Positions 24,429 to 32,602 of a stretch of 42,936 nt of DNA are shown piece by piece. The notes beneath the pieces are model-generated. The model did no database searches. It was not told where the DNA came from and saw only the letters and a program-made list of their open reading frames with translations. Source of the stretch: a virus; IMG/VR virus record IMGVR_UViG_3300022836_000014, positions 1 through 42,936 of that record. One strand, 5' to 3'. The translations under genes and the position numbers were made by a program. The first letter of the stretch is position 1; the number at the start of each line of letters is the position of its first letter.

Positions 24429-24884
24429 CTAAGACTCCATCTCAGGTATTAGCACGAACACCGCGTACTTATCGTCTTCGGTAATACCTACATGGATATT
24501 GCCGCCAGCAGGAGTAATTAAATCTTTTAGCTCTTTTAGTACGGGCATTAACTTCTCACCATAAGATTTATCAAATTGCACGACATAATGCGTTATACCT
24601 TTTTCTTGTAGGTACTCTACATATTGCAACATGTTAGCGACAAAGTTTTCAGCGGTGTCCACGTTAAACACTCTGCCCATCATCTTAGTGCCACCCTTAC
24701 GGCTGTGCCCACCGAATACTGTGTTACCAAATTGCACAACACTAGCGTTAGGCATGGCTAATTCTTGCGCTACGGATACCATAGCGGCTTTTATAGGGAT
24801 GTCTCCCGTACCTACGTTTTCAGCGAAACGCATGAGTACTTCGTACCTAGGAAGTTTTTTCTTCTTGCTGTCGTAAGTCTTCAT
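24429..24884 (-). CDS. conserved phage protein of unknown function
   Basis: This codes for 151 residues with mixed alpha/beta character. It has a basic N-terminus (DSKKKKLPRYEV) and a segment NTVFGGHSRKGGTKMMGRVFNVD, then ITHYVVQFD and IHVGITEDDKYAVFVLIPE, which look like strands of one folded domain. I do not recognise the family. It lies between the distal tail protein and the giant ejection protein, one base before the latter, so it is presumably a virion or assembly factor. There is no signal peptide or membrane helix. Confidence 0.55.
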   Translation of the reverse strand: MKTYDSKKKKLPRYEVLMRFAENVGTGDIPIKAAMVSVAQELAMPNASVVQFGNTVFGGHSRKGGTKMMGRVFNVDTAENFVANMLQYVEYLQEKGITHYVVQFDKSYGEKLMPVLKELKDLITPAGGNIHVGITEDDKYAVFVLIPEMES

Positions 24885-24893
24885 AGATGCCCT

Positions 24894-25799
24894 TTAATTA
24901 GCTATTAACACGCCTTGGAAGGATGCGCTGACTTCTACGTTGGTAGTGTCCGAAAATGCACGGCACTCAACATCTGTTTTTTCTAGTATAGCAAACGGGT
25001 AGTTAAAAGGGACTAACAGGCTGTTACTCTGCACAGTCTCTATAATTCCAGTCCTAAACGTGTCAGTGCCAAAGTTACGTAGTACAAATTTAACTGTAAC
25101 ATTCTTAGACGCTATGCCCAATGCAGCGGTAAAGCTAACGTCATCTAGGTACAAAGTGTGTCCAGCAGGGACAGTATATACCGCCATCTGCGACTGGTTG
25201 TCTCCCTGTGTAACGCTCGCATACGTAACGCCTGTGGGTACTCCAGAACTTACTCCACTGTTAGCTACGTATATGTCTCCCGCAGCAGTGCCCCCACTAC
25301 CAGAGGTAACTACGAATATCCTGTTAACACGTAACCACGAGCTAGCATCGCCTACCTGCACCTGAGTCTGGCCGTTCATGTTCACAGTTACGCTCTTAGC
25401 GTTGTAACTACCATCTACACCTTCTACAGTTACCGTATTAGCGCCCGTACCCCCGTTAGAATCGGCAGTGCTAGAACTACTTATATACACCGTGGAGGCG
25501 GATGTAAGGTAAGGGTAATTACCTCCCGTACCCCATATAGTCTCTTCAGTGCCATCTATGTCAGGGTTAAATCCGAACTTATAGAACGAAGTAGCACCTG
25601 CAATCTGGCCTTTAGATACTTGCAACTCGTAGGGTTCTTGAACTGCCATAGCGTTTCTCAGTGCGTTATCTAACTGGTTAAAGTAGATACGTAGTACTTT
25701 GTTAAACTCTTCAAACGACTGTTGGTCGTATACCTGCGGGGGGTAAGGCAGAGCTGGCGCACGAAAAGGTACATTGTACCTAGTATTGTCTACAGCCAT
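24894..25799 (-). CDS. tail structural protein, probable fibre-attachment or distal tail component
   Basis: This codes for 301 residues. The N-terminus PFRAPALPYPP, followed by YDQQSFEEFNKVLRIYFNQL, is a recurring start of phage tail proteins. The rest is Ser/Thr/Gly-rich and beta-structured (NGGTGANTVTVEGVDGSYNA, VPAGHTLYLDDV), with no enzyme motif. The gene overlaps the end of the nozzle gene by one base (TAATG), which suggests that the products are made together and meet in the tail. A fibre-docking role is inferred from its start and position. Confidence 0.6.
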   Translation of the reverse strand: MAVDNTRYNVPFRAPALPYPPQVYDQQSFEEFNKVLRIYFNQLDNALRNAMAVQEPYELQVSKGQIAGATSFYKFGFNPDIDGTEETIWGTGGNYPYLTSASTVYISSSSTADSNGGTGANTVTVEGVDGSYNAKSVTVNMNGQTQVQVGDASSWLRVNRIFVVTSGSGGTAAGDIYVANSGVSSGVPTGVTYASVTQGDNQSQMAVYTVPAGHTLYLDDVSFTAALGIASKNVTVKFVLRNFGTDTFRTGIIETVQSNSLLVPFNYPFAILEKTDVECRAFSDTTNVEVSASFQGVLIAN

Positions 25800-27634
25800 T
25801 ACCGTCTCCCGTCTGCTCGCATATCTATACGCGGGCTACCCAACTGCCAAGTAACTCCAATCTCGCTAGATTCTACCTTTATAGCAAGCTGCCGTCCACG
25901 TACGCGTGTGAATATCTGCCCTGTAAACTGCTCTACGGGTAACGTAGCAGTACGCGTAATCCCTCCACTATTAGAGCCTCCTACAGAGGCTGGGTCATTA
26001 TACCCCGAACCGGAGTTCTGCAAGGGCAACAACGTCATGGTAGCCATAGGAGAGCCTACTTCAGAGCCATCAAACGTAATGTCCGGTAGTATGCGCCAGA
26101 TAAAGGCAAACTGATGCCCGTCTTCCAGATCAAATTGTGCAGAGGATACGTACGCAGGTATAGCCGCAGTGACTGCTGTTTCGTTGTCGTCAACACCCTG
26201 CTCGTGGTTAACCAAGTTGTTACTGTACGTAGCAGCTAGTGGGTAGTTTCTTAACCCCGAATCAAGCCATGCCGTACGACTCATAGTACCGTAGTACCAT
26301 ACTTGCTCTAGGTAGTTATAAACTACGTAACGGTCTGACACGTTAGAGTCTGTAGAACAATACCACCACCAAATCTCGTGGTACGACTCGTTAGTCCCTG
26401 CGAACACCTGCTCGTACTGCTCTGTATTAAAATCGTTGAATATAAACTTGCGTAAGTCGCACTGTAGGGGTTGAGTACGGCCATCGTACATGTAGAACTT
26501 GTCCTTACCCATCCAGTAAGCCACGCCGTTAGCGTAGGCCACAGCGTTTTGTGCAGCGATAGAGATGTTCTCACCGACTAACTGTGCAGTCCACACAGCG
26601 GGGGCACCAACGTACTGTAACGCGTATAGGGCAGAGTCAGTCCACACTAGTACTTCTTGACGTGCTTGTTTAGCAGCAACGATCTGTGTGCCGTTAGATA
26701 GTATAAGGTCGCCCGCTTGGTTAGTTGCCGCAGGTGACCAGTTAGTAGCATCTTCTTGGTCTGACCAACGGACTAGCATGGGATTAACAGTGGAGGAGAA
26801 AATCTCATTTGCACCGAAACAAAACACAAACCTGTTAATGTCAGACACTAGAATGAGTTTCTGTGACGTTGGTACTTCCGTGCCTGTAAGAGCTACTGCC
26901 CTAGTGGTTAGCCCGTTTGTGGCATCCCAGAGGTATATAGAGCCATCACGCGGCCCGAAGACAAGGTCTTCACCGAAGTTAGCTTGGCTCCACAGGCGTA
27001 TAGAGTCGGTAGAGGTAGTACCAATGCCCCACGTACCAGAACCCCAGCTACTTGCGCCCCAACCTACTAGGGGAACAACAAACGCGGGGCCAACATTTAT
27101 CTGATATGCAGCCGTTACCGTACCACCCCCTGTAGCACTTGAACTTGCGTTAGTGCCCGCATCAACCGTATACACGTTAGCAGTAGTAGTTTCAGTTAGC
27201 TGATACTCGGCGTTTAGAGTGAGGCCACCTACAGCACTTGCACCACTAAAGGTAACAAAATCACCGTCAGAGTACCCGCCGCTAGCGTCAGTAACCTCTA
27301 CTATAGGCGAACCACTAGTAGTCTCAAACGGGCTAGTCAGGGTTACAGTAGCACGTAAGGGTGTGATGTCGTTGTAAGCACCACCGTTCTCGATATAGAA
27401 CTTCAGATTAGTGCCTACGCCGATCAGGTTCTGACTACCTAGGGTAACCCAGTTCCATAAAGAGCGGCATACACCTAGGAATGTAGTAGCTGATATACGC
27501 TGCCACCCACCAATCTTTTCCGGCGTACCTTGGCGAAATCGTATCTTATCGCAGTCGTACCAACCACCTTCACTAGTGTATCGAGTGTTCTCGCGGTTAA
27601 TTCCGGGCTTTAGTATTAGTTTTTTAAGTGGCAT
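25799..27634 (-). CDS. tail nozzle / packaged-DNA stabilisation protein (P22 gp10-like)
   Basis: This 611-residue beta-rich protein starts with LKPGINRENTRY and WYDCDKIRFRQGTPEKIGGW, the signature N-terminus of gp10-like stabilisation proteins of short-tailed phages. The central part contains WSDQEDATNWSPAATNQAG, then EVLVWTDSALYALQYVG, as in a beta-propeller nozzle. A Ser/Thr/Gly-rich insert at about 95-175 (TLTSPFETTSGSP) looks like an added Ig-like domain. The protein would cap the connector and close the DNA channel. The lysis genes lie just before it in transcription and the distal tail protein just after. Confidence 0.8.
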   Translation of the reverse strand: MPLKKLILKPGINRENTRYTSEGGWYDCDKIRFRQGTPEKIGGWQRISATTFLGVCRSLWNWVTLGSQNLIGVGTNLKFYIENGGAYNDITPLRATVTLTSPFETTSGSPIVEVTDASGGYSDGDFVTFSGASAVGGLTLNAEYQLTETTTANVYTVDAGTNASSSATGGGTVTAAYQINVGPAFVVPLVGWGASSWGSGTWGIGTTSTDSIRLWSQANFGEDLVFGPRDGSIYLWDATNGLTTRAVALTGTEVPTSQKLILVSDINRFVFCFGANEIFSSTVNPMLVRWSDQEDATNWSPAATNQAGDLILSNGTQIVAAKQARQEVLVWTDSALYALQYVGAPAVWTAQLVGENISIAAQNAVAYANGVAYWMGKDKFYMYDGRTQPLQCDLRKFIFNDFNTEQYEQVFAGTNESYHEIWWWYCSTDSNVSDRYVVYNYLEQVWYYGTMSRTAWLDSGLRNYPLAATYSNNLVNHEQGVDDNETAVTAAIPAYVSSAQFDLEDGHQFAFIWRILPDITFDGSEVGSPMATMTLLPLQNSGSGYNDPASVGGSNSGGITRTATLPVEQFTGQIFTRVRGRQLAIKVESSEIGVTWQLGSPRIDMRADGRR

Positions 27635-27643
27635 GATTATTTC

Positions 27644-27994
27644 CTAGTAGCACCAACACATTGGCTCAGTCTTACGAGTGTCAACGTGTACGAAGGTTTT
27701 TGCAACCCCCACGGACATTCCCATAGCTGACGCATGTTTTACTATAGCTAGGCGTTGTGCGCCTCCAGATACTTTAATATCAGCGGCTATGCCTTGTGCA
27801 TGAGTTCCTAATTTTTTACCTGTCGCAACCTTTGCAGCTTCTATACTATGGTTAGGTGACCTGTACCCGCTATTAATTATAAACGGGAAGTCACAGACCT
27901 CACGCAAATGCTCTAGTACTTTAAGGAACCCAGTGTCCATAGCGTTTTCGCCAGTTTCTTGGCAATCAAACTCTCCTATTTTAAAGTACTTCAT
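27644..27994 (-). CDS. endolysin, M15-type D-alanyl-D-alanine peptidase
   Basis: This 116-residue single-domain peptidase has the M15 zinc site. SGYRSPNHS leads to THAQGIAADI, where the His and Asp of H-x6-D are metal ligands, and FVHVD supplies the second His. It cuts peptide cross-links of the cell wall at the end of infection. There is no signal peptide or membrane anchor, so it needs a holin to reach the wall, and one is encoded two genes upstream. The size fits the compact endolysins of short-tailed phages and T5. Confidence 0.85.
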   Translation of the reverse strand: MKYFKIGEFDCQETGENAMDTGFLKVLEHLREVCDFPFIINSGYRSPNHSIEAAKVATGKKLGTHAQGIAADIKVSGGAQRLAIVKHASAMGMSVGVAKTFVHVDTRKTEPMCWCY

Positions 27995-27996
27995 TT

Positions 27997-28431
27997 CTAT
28001 ATGACTCCAAATATTTTAAACGCTATGTATAAGCTCAAAGGCAGTATAACTAATCCTCCTGTACCCCAAAGCAATACAGCCCAAAAAAGTGCTATGTTAC
28101 TTGCTATTTTATTTTTGCGTATACGCTCTGCTCTTTCTCTATTTCTTTTGCACTTAGACTGAAATTGTAGCCAGTCTTTGTACATATCTGCTCTTCCTGC
28201 GTAGATCATGTACTCTTTGAGCCATTCCTCCTGCTCTTTGATCTTTTCAAGCTCCATAAAGCACTGGAGTTCTTCTTTGCCTCCACCCTTCTGAGCTTTC
28301 TTAACAATGGCTGACTTATTGTCAAAATATTCCGTGGCTTTAGCCGAAACATCATAAAGCTCTTTGCCGTTGGACAAGGCTCCTTTAATGACTTGAAATG
28401 CAGCATTAGCTGCCGCTATTTCGGCTAACAT
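27997..28431 (-). CDS. lysis-region protein with C-terminal membrane helices
   Basis: This codes for 144 residues. The first 110 are helical and strongly charged (MELEKIKEQEEWLKEYM; KCKRNRERAERIRKNK). The end is hydrophobic (ALFWAVLLWGTGGLVILPLSLYIAF split into two short spans). It lies between the holin and the endolysin, with a one-base overlap to the holin. The family is common in phages but has no assigned role. A spanin-like or holin-modulating function is possible, but the anchor is at the wrong end for a standard inner-membrane spanin. Confidence 0.6.
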   Translation of the reverse strand: MLAEIAAANAAFQVIKGALSNGKELYDVSAKATEYFDNKSAIVKKAQKGGGKEELQCFMELEKIKEQEEWLKEYMIYAGRADMYKDWLQFQSKCKRNRERAERIRKNKIASNIALFWAVLLWGTGGLVILPLSLYIAFKIFGVI

Positions 28432-28814
28432 TATTTCTCTCTTTGTACGCCTTTGGCCTTTTCGTAAGACCTCATTGCGCCCATACCCAACATGCCCATA
28501 AGCACGGGGGTTAATAATGAAGGGTCAACTTCTGGCACGGTAAACCAGATACCAAGTATTTGAGCAATAATTACGTTATAGGCTAGGCCAACTCCAGCTA
28601 CCCACCCCACGAATGGACGCCATCCGGCTACGAATAAGGACTTGTGAGCCGCTTCAACCTTGTTGACACCTAACTGCCCCATGACACTTTCTTGCGCGTA
28701 TTTCTGTGACATTGTTGCAATTTCATGCGCCAAAGCATTGCGCTGATCTTTATCTTCTATGAATTTGTCAAGAAGACCTGTAACTGGGCCGATAAGACTT
28801 GATAAAATCGCCAT
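28431..28814 (-). CDS. holin, three-transmembrane-helix type
   Basis: This 127-residue protein matches the 3TM holin superfamily also seen in gene transfer agents. A soluble N-terminal helix (LLDKFIEDKDQRNALAHEIA) is followed by the conserved WRPFVGWVAGVGLAYN and a final LTPVLMGMLGMGAMRSYEK. It makes holes in the inner membrane that release the M15 endolysin encoded two genes later. It directly abuts the small membrane gene upstream and shares one base with the gene after it. Confidence 0.85.
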   Translation of the reverse strand: MAILSSLIGPVTGLLDKFIEDKDQRNALAHEIATMSQKYAQESVMGQLGVNKVEAAHKSLFVAGWRPFVGWVAGVGLAYNVIIAQILGIWFTVPEVDPSLLTPVLMGMLGMGAMRSYEKAKGVQREK

Positions 28815-28994
28815 CTATAACCTCTCTACAATAAACAACCCAATTATTAGTGGGTACATACCCCATAGCATAAGTTCAGACCTTTTAAACCTTTCGCTAC
28901 CTGAATCTAAGCGTCTTTCTATGTTGGTATAGCGCACAGTACATTCTCTTTCGTGGGCTTCAAGTTTAAGTAACGCTTCTTTTACAGTTGCCAT
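28815..28994 (-). CDS. 59-residue protein with one C-terminal membrane helix (lysis region)
   Basis: Read directly from the minus strand: an ATG at 28994 and a TAG at 28815-28817, the last base before the holin ATG. The product starts MATVKEALLKLEAHEREC, has a charged helix (YTNIERRLDSGSERFKR), and ends with a hydrophobic span (LMLWGMYPLIIGLFIVE). The pattern of a helix with LDSG-x-RF followed by a terminal membrane helix is shared by many small phage lysis-region proteins, including XhlA-like holin partners. Perfect abutment with the holin gene supports it as a real gene. Function is inferred. Confidence 0.7.
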   Translation of the reverse strand: MATVKEALLKLEAHERECTVRYTNIERRLDSGSERFKRSELMLWGMYPLIIGLFIVERL

Positions 28995-29004
28995 TATGGA
29001 GCCT

Positions 29005-29208
29005 TTAATCGTGTACTGGAACCTTATTAGGGTTTACATATTTTGGGATGCAATAAGCCATTACTGGCGTGTGGTAACGTCTTCTTATGCCTTGTGCGGT
29101 AAGCTCTTCTGCGAACCACCTACATCTTTCTAAACTGCGCCAGTAACTTGTTGCCTTTGCGTCAACCTCACCGTTTACTGTAACGATCAACGCAAAGGCT
29201 AGTAACAT
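29005..29208 (-). CDS. small probable secreted protein, unknown function
   Basis: This codes for 67 residues. It begins with a short hydrophobic leader (MLLAFALIVTVNGEVDA) that could be a signal peptide cleaved after ALA/VDA-like residues. A basic domain with two Cys (C29, C53) follows, in SLERCRWFAEEL and TPVMAYCIP. Two cysteines could form a disulphide in the periplasm. There is no lipobox, so it is not a classical outer-membrane spanin. Its place in the lysis cluster suggests an envelope role, which I cannot prove. Confidence 0.5.
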   Translation of the reverse strand: MLLAFALIVTVNGEVDAKATSYWRSLERCRWFAEELTAQGIRRRYHTPVMAYCIPKYVNPNKVPVHD

Positions 29209-29210
29209 AG

Positions 29211-29426
29211 TTACTCTTCAGCTTCTTCTTTCTCAATGTCGGAAACTAGCATGCTGATAAATGCATCCTTACCTACTGACAATTGGTCAAGGTTAAACTG
29301 GGTGGACTTAATTTTTCTGTCTAAGTCATTACAGTGATTAACCATTGCCTGCTGTTGCTCGGTCATATCTTCATAAGTGTATTCTTTATCGTTTATCGAT
29401 ATGGGAGTTGTTTTTTTCTCGCCCAT
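29211..29426 (-). CDS. small acidic coiled-coil protein; intact copy of a duplicated gene
   Basis: This codes for 71 residues starting MGEKKTTPISINDKEYTYED, then a helical segment with Asn/Gln/Asp and an acidic end (SDIEKEEAEE). It resembles a family of short phage proteins that begin with a small beta unit and end in a coiled coil. A truncated second copy lies at 29554-29670 with the same first 22 residues apart from two changes. The ribosome site (AAAGGAG) is shared by both copies. The function is unknown. Confidence 0.65.
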   Translation of the reverse strand: MGEKKTTPISINDKEYTYEDMTEQQQAMVNHCNDLDRKIKSTQFNLDQLSVGKDAFISMLVSDIEKEEAEE

Positions 29427-29470
29427 AGTTATCTCCTTTACTTATCAGCAATACCAGTGGTAGTTACAAA
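29361..29470 (-). repeat. direct repeat, copy 1 (membrane-gene end plus 71-residue-gene start)
   Basis: About 110 bases match 29605-29715 with scattered differences and one single-base indel. The copy covers the start of the intact 71-residue gene, its ribosome site and the last 12 codons (LRFVTTTGIADK) of an upstream reading frame that has no start. It marks an old tandem duplication. Confidence 0.85.
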
Positions 29471-29563
29471 GCGCAACACAGCATCTACATCAGCCTGTAC
29501 CCATCCAATAGCCTGAGCTTCTGTGATGTCTACATAGGCTGTGTAGAGGCCACCTAAGTGGAC
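29438..29563 (-). pseudogene. headless remnant carrying the end of the small membrane-protein gene
   Basis: A 41-codon open stretch ends with LRFVTTTGIADK and TAA, the exact C-terminus of the intact 64-residue membrane protein at 29683-29877. It has no usable start codon, and a stop lies directly before it. The preceding part (YVDITEAQAIGWVQADVD) is unlike the intact membrane gene. It resembles the TEAQ-x-x-x-WV segments of small tail-region phage proteins, so the remnant looks like a composite of two gene pieces. Confidence 0.65.
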
Positions 29564-29670
29564 TTAAGCCCGATACCGAAGCAGAGCGGGTACAGGTGGA
29601 TTATGGTCATATCTTCATAAGTGTATTCAACGTCATTGATCGTAATGGGAGTTGTTTTTTTCTCGCCCAT
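29554..29670 (-). pseudogene. truncated second copy of the 71-residue gene
   Basis: An ATG at 29670 with a normal ribosome site opens 38 codons. The first 22 (MGEKKTTPITINDVEYTYED and on) match the intact gene with two substitutions, after which the sequence diverges and stops. It may still be translated as a short peptide. It overlaps the headless remnant at the junction of the deletion. Confidence 0.7.
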
Positions 29671-29715
29671 AGTTATTCTCCTTTACTTGTCAGCTATGCC
29701 AGTGGTTGTTACAAA
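29605..29715 (-). repeat. direct repeat, copy 2
   Basis: This is the partner of 29361-29470. It contains the start of the truncated 71-residue-gene copy and the last codons of the intact membrane-protein gene. The offset is 244-245 bases. Confidence 0.85.
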
Positions 29716-29877
29716 TCTAAGTACCGTGACGCAGCTTGCGATTATACATCCCACCGTAGCCTGTCCTGCGGGGCTAACAGGCAAGAAGCCTACATAGCCT
29801 TGGAGGATGCTCAGGACAGCTAGGGCTATGGAGAACTGTACTGTCTTAGACTTGAGGCTCTTGAGTGTTAGTTCCAT
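29683..29877 (-). CDS. small membrane protein, possible second holin or antiholin
   Basis: This codes for 64 residues with a basic N-terminus (LTLKSLKSKT) and two hydrophobic spans (FSIALAVLSILQGYVGFLP and ATVGCIIASCVTVLRFV) separated by VSPAG. Two spans with a charged end fit class II holins or antiholins. It is far upstream of the clear 3TM holin, so its lysis role is tentative. The start overlaps the preceding stop (TAATG). Its last 12 residues recur in a decayed copy nearby. Confidence 0.6.
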   Translation of the reverse strand: MELTLKSLKSKTVQFSIALAVLSILQGYVGFLPVSPAGQATVGCIIASCVTVLRFVTTTGIADK

Positions 29878-30137
29878 TAGGGCGCACCATCTTCGGGGGT
29901 TACTTGAGAGGCTTCATAAGCCGCTACAACTTCCGCCGTATGTACAGCCGCACAGATTGCTTGGACTTCTGTAGATTCACCAGAGTAGTCCTGTCCTGCT
30001 GTTACAACGTGTCTGTGGAATGAGCGTGATAACTCTACGCCATCCTCTTTGATGACTGTGGCTGTTCTTATTTGTACTGACTTGTAGCTTCCAACTACCT
30101 CTATCTTATCTTCTACTACTGTCTTAGTTAATGCCAT
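29877..30137 (-). CDS. small tail-fibre-adjacent protein of unknown function
   Basis: This codes for 86 residues, starting MALTKTVVEDKIEVVGSY and containing VQIRTATVIKEDGVELSRS and FHRHVVTAG. This pattern is widespread in phages immediately after tail fibre genes. It has a good ribosome site (AGGAGAAG). A role as a fibre-associated or assembly protein is suggested only by position. There is no membrane segment. Confidence 0.65.
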   Translation of the reverse strand: MALTKTVVEDKIEVVGSYKSVQIRTATVIKEDGVELSRSFHRHVVTAGQDYSGESTEVQAICAAVHTAEVVAAYEASQVTPEDGAP

Positions 30138-30156
30138 TTGTACTTCTCCTGTCTGT

Positions 30157-30174
30157 GCCTACCGTCCGATAGGC
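30157..30174. other. short hairpin between tail fibre and next gene
   Basis: GCCTACC and GATAGGC pair (seven pairs, one of them G-T) around a four-base loop. It has no T run on either strand, so it is unlikely to be a terminator. It may be an RNA-processing or mRNA-stability site between the fibre gene and the small genes after it. Confidence 0.4.
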
Positions 30175-30186
30175 GTATGGTTGTTA

Positions 30187-32592
30187 TTAATCTACGATAT
30201 ATGTAATACTAAAAAACAGTCTTTGGCTTGTTCCTGCCGCCCACGATTCACCAGTAGTTGAGCCACCTTGATGCAAGTAGCAGATGATTGCGTTGTCTTC
30301 TATATAACCTGAAACCCCTGTAGTTGGATTTGCTGTTGCACTGTTATAATTAATTGAAGCCACACCTCTTGAACCCTTTGCCTGAAACGGCAGACCCTGT
30401 ATAGATGCCGCTCCCGAACCTGCCGCTGTAATATCGCCAAAAAATGCCATTGAAGCCGTTACTACTGTTCCCACTTTGACGTATTCGGCAGGGCCAGTAG
30501 TTGAGAAACTTACAGAAGGGTTTACTCCTGTTCCTCCAAAAGAAGGAGTCCAAGTACCCTCCTCATAGTCATCCAAGGTTTTACTTGAAACTGACCCACC
30601 TGTTGTTCCAAAGACAACACCGCCTGATAGGTAGAGGTCTTTGAAGCGACCAGATGTTCCAGAACGTCCTAAATCAATAGCCGCGTCTCTCGGAGTACCA
30701 TCTGCTTCTATGGGATATACAGCGTCTAAAACATCATTAAGAGCTAATGCGGTGTCTCCTCTACCTAATATAATTGAACCACCCACGACACCAATAGACC
30801 CAACAGTTAGGCCGTCTTTGCGGAAGTTGACTAGTTCGCCATCATTCCCTTTGCGGTTAACGTACAAAGGAACGGAGGATGATGCTGTAAATGCACTAGA
30901 GTTAAGAGGACTTAGCTGCACCCCGTCTGTTGATAACCCAAATGCAGTCTTACCAACAAGCACGTTGCCAGATGAGTCTATTCGCATGGCTTCTGAAGCA
31001 TTGACGTTAAAGCGCATGAAGTTGCTTGCGTGATCGTAACGAATGATACCCACATTAACATCTTCGGTATCACCAAAGAATATTTGAGAGGCTCCGTTAT
31101 TGGATGATATTAACACGTTGCAATCTCCTGAGCTTTTATAAATCTCAAGTTCTTGGCTTGGAGATGTGGTGCCTATGCCTAATCGTTCTGCACTAGCGTC
31201 CCAAAAGAACTTAGCCGTTGAGCCGGTGTCTTCGTAAAAGGATATGTCTCCACCGTCAGACAATTTAAAACCTTGCTTGCCATTATTTACCAGCAATAAC
31301 TCCTTGCCCCCCAACCCAGCATCATCAACAGTGATTTTCAAGGTTTCATCAGCATCTAACTCTATTCCAGCGTCTTGAGTAGTACCTCTGTTCCAAAACA
31401 ATTTTGCGGAGCTAACTCCATCACGATTTATTTGAATATCATTGTTACCATCTACAGTTAAACCATCTGCTGTAACAGTGCCAGTAACGTCTATACCACC
31501 GTTGGCTGTGATTTCTCCTGTGACCGCTAGAGTGCTTGCCATATCCACAGCGCCATCAATGTCCACGACATCAAGGTTAGTCGTGCCGTCTACGTCTATG
31601 TCGCCTGCGATAGTAAGACCTGCTGCGCCTCCCAAGATCAAGTCATCTGCTGACTCGTCCCAGAGCATGTAAGACCCAGAGGTAGCTCCAAAAAACTTAA
31701 CATCATGCCCTGTGTCGTTAACGCCTACAGTAAGAGTGGAGTCAAGTTGAGTAGCGCCATCAACGTCTAAGGTTCCAGTAACAAGGGCTGTGCCAGAAAC
31801 ATCTAGGTTACCGTTAAGGTCTACGGTTGCAGTGGCTATCTGAATCTCAGTGTCTGCAACAATGTCAAGCTGTCCGTCTGCGCTAGAGTTAATGTATATA
31901 GAAGCGTCACGGAATTGAACCTTCTGAGCGGCGTCTACATCAATATCGTTTGATCCGGTGGTGTTACCAATTGCAAGTATTTCAGCTAGAGTGTCCGTCG
32001 TGTCAACTTGAGCGTCAACATACGCTTTAATAGATTGCTGAGTAGCAAGTTTAGTAGCACTGTTGGACGCCATGTTATCTTCGTCAAGAATGCCTGTAAC
32101 TGTTGTTGCGTCAGCACCTTTAAGGGAGGCGAAAGTAGTAAGGCCAGTGATAGTAAGAGTACCCGCAGAGAGCGTAACTACGTGGTCTACGCCTTCTAGT
32201 ACGTTGGTACCATCACAGTACACAAGCATTGTCTTACCGTTAGGAATAGCAATACCAGAACCAGAAGCTGTTTTAACCGTAATTACTTGACCTGCGCCGT
32301 TCTTGACAATATATGTTTTACTTAGAGCGGGACAAACTACAGTACCTGCGGCACTAAGTTGGGTACCTGTATCGGTCAAAGACAGCATAGCCGCCCGCGC
32401 TTCTGCGGTAGTGCCATTAGCAGTAGTCAGCGTGTGAGAGTTACCAGACCAAGTGTTTACAACTGAGCGTCCGGCAATAGCCTGCTCGATCATGGAGGTT
32501 ATGTTATCGTTTACTACATCTCCCCATGTACCACTAAGTTCGCCCTGCACGGGGAGTGCGAGTTTTAGGATCGGAGTATATTGCGTTGTCAT
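30187..32592 (-). CDS. tail fibre / receptor-binding protein
   Basis: This codes for 801 residues. The N-terminal anchor has LPVQGELSGTWGDVVNDNIT, typical of marine phage fibres. It is followed by LVYCDGTNV and a long beta-helical shaft rich in DVDGTTNLDVVDIDG and TLAVTGEITANGG-type repeats. Further on, LGIGTTSPSQELEIYKSSG and AMRIDSSGNVLVGKT occur in fibres that usually end in an intramolecular chaperone. Here that chaperone is absent. The C-terminus instead carries a domain starting DDYEEGTWTPSFGG. It would bind the host surface. The C-terminal end is expected to differ most between relatives. Confidence 0.85.
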   Translation of the reverse strand: MTTQYTPILKLALPVQGELSGTWGDVVNDNITSMIEQAIAGRSVVNTWSGNSHTLTTANGTTAEARAAMLSLTDTGTQLSAAGTVVCPALSKTYIVKNGAGQVITVKTASGSGIAIPNGKTMLVYCDGTNVLEGVDHVVTLSAGTLTITGLTTFASLKGADATTVTGILDEDNMASNSATKLATQQSIKAYVDAQVDTTDTLAEILAIGNTTGSNDIDVDAAQKVQFRDASIYINSSADGQLDIVADTEIQIATATVDLNGNLDVSGTALVTGTLDVDGATQLDSTLTVGVNDTGHDVKFFGATSGSYMLWDESADDLILGGAAGLTIAGDIDVDGTTNLDVVDIDGAVDMASTLAVTGEITANGGIDVTGTVTADGLTVDGNNDIQINRDGVSSAKLFWNRGTTQDAGIELDADETLKITVDDAGLGGKELLLVNNGKQGFKLSDGGDISFYEDTGSTAKFFWDASAERLGIGTTSPSQELEIYKSSGDCNVLISSNNGASQIFFGDTEDVNVGIIRYDHASNFMRFNVNASEAMRIDSSGNVLVGKTAFGLSTDGVQLSPLNSSAFTASSSVPLYVNRKGNDGELVNFRKDGLTVGSIGVVGGSIILGRGDTALALNDVLDAVYPIEADGTPRDAAIDLGRSGTSGRFKDLYLSGGVVFGTTGGSVSSKTLDDYEEGTWTPSFGGTGVNPSVSFSTTGPAEYVKVGTVVTASMAFFGDITAAGSGAASIQGLPFQAKGSRGVASINYNSATANPTTGVSGYIEDNAIICYLHQGGSTTGESWAAGTSQRLFFSITYIVD

Positions 32593-32602
32593 CTGTTCAA
32601 CC

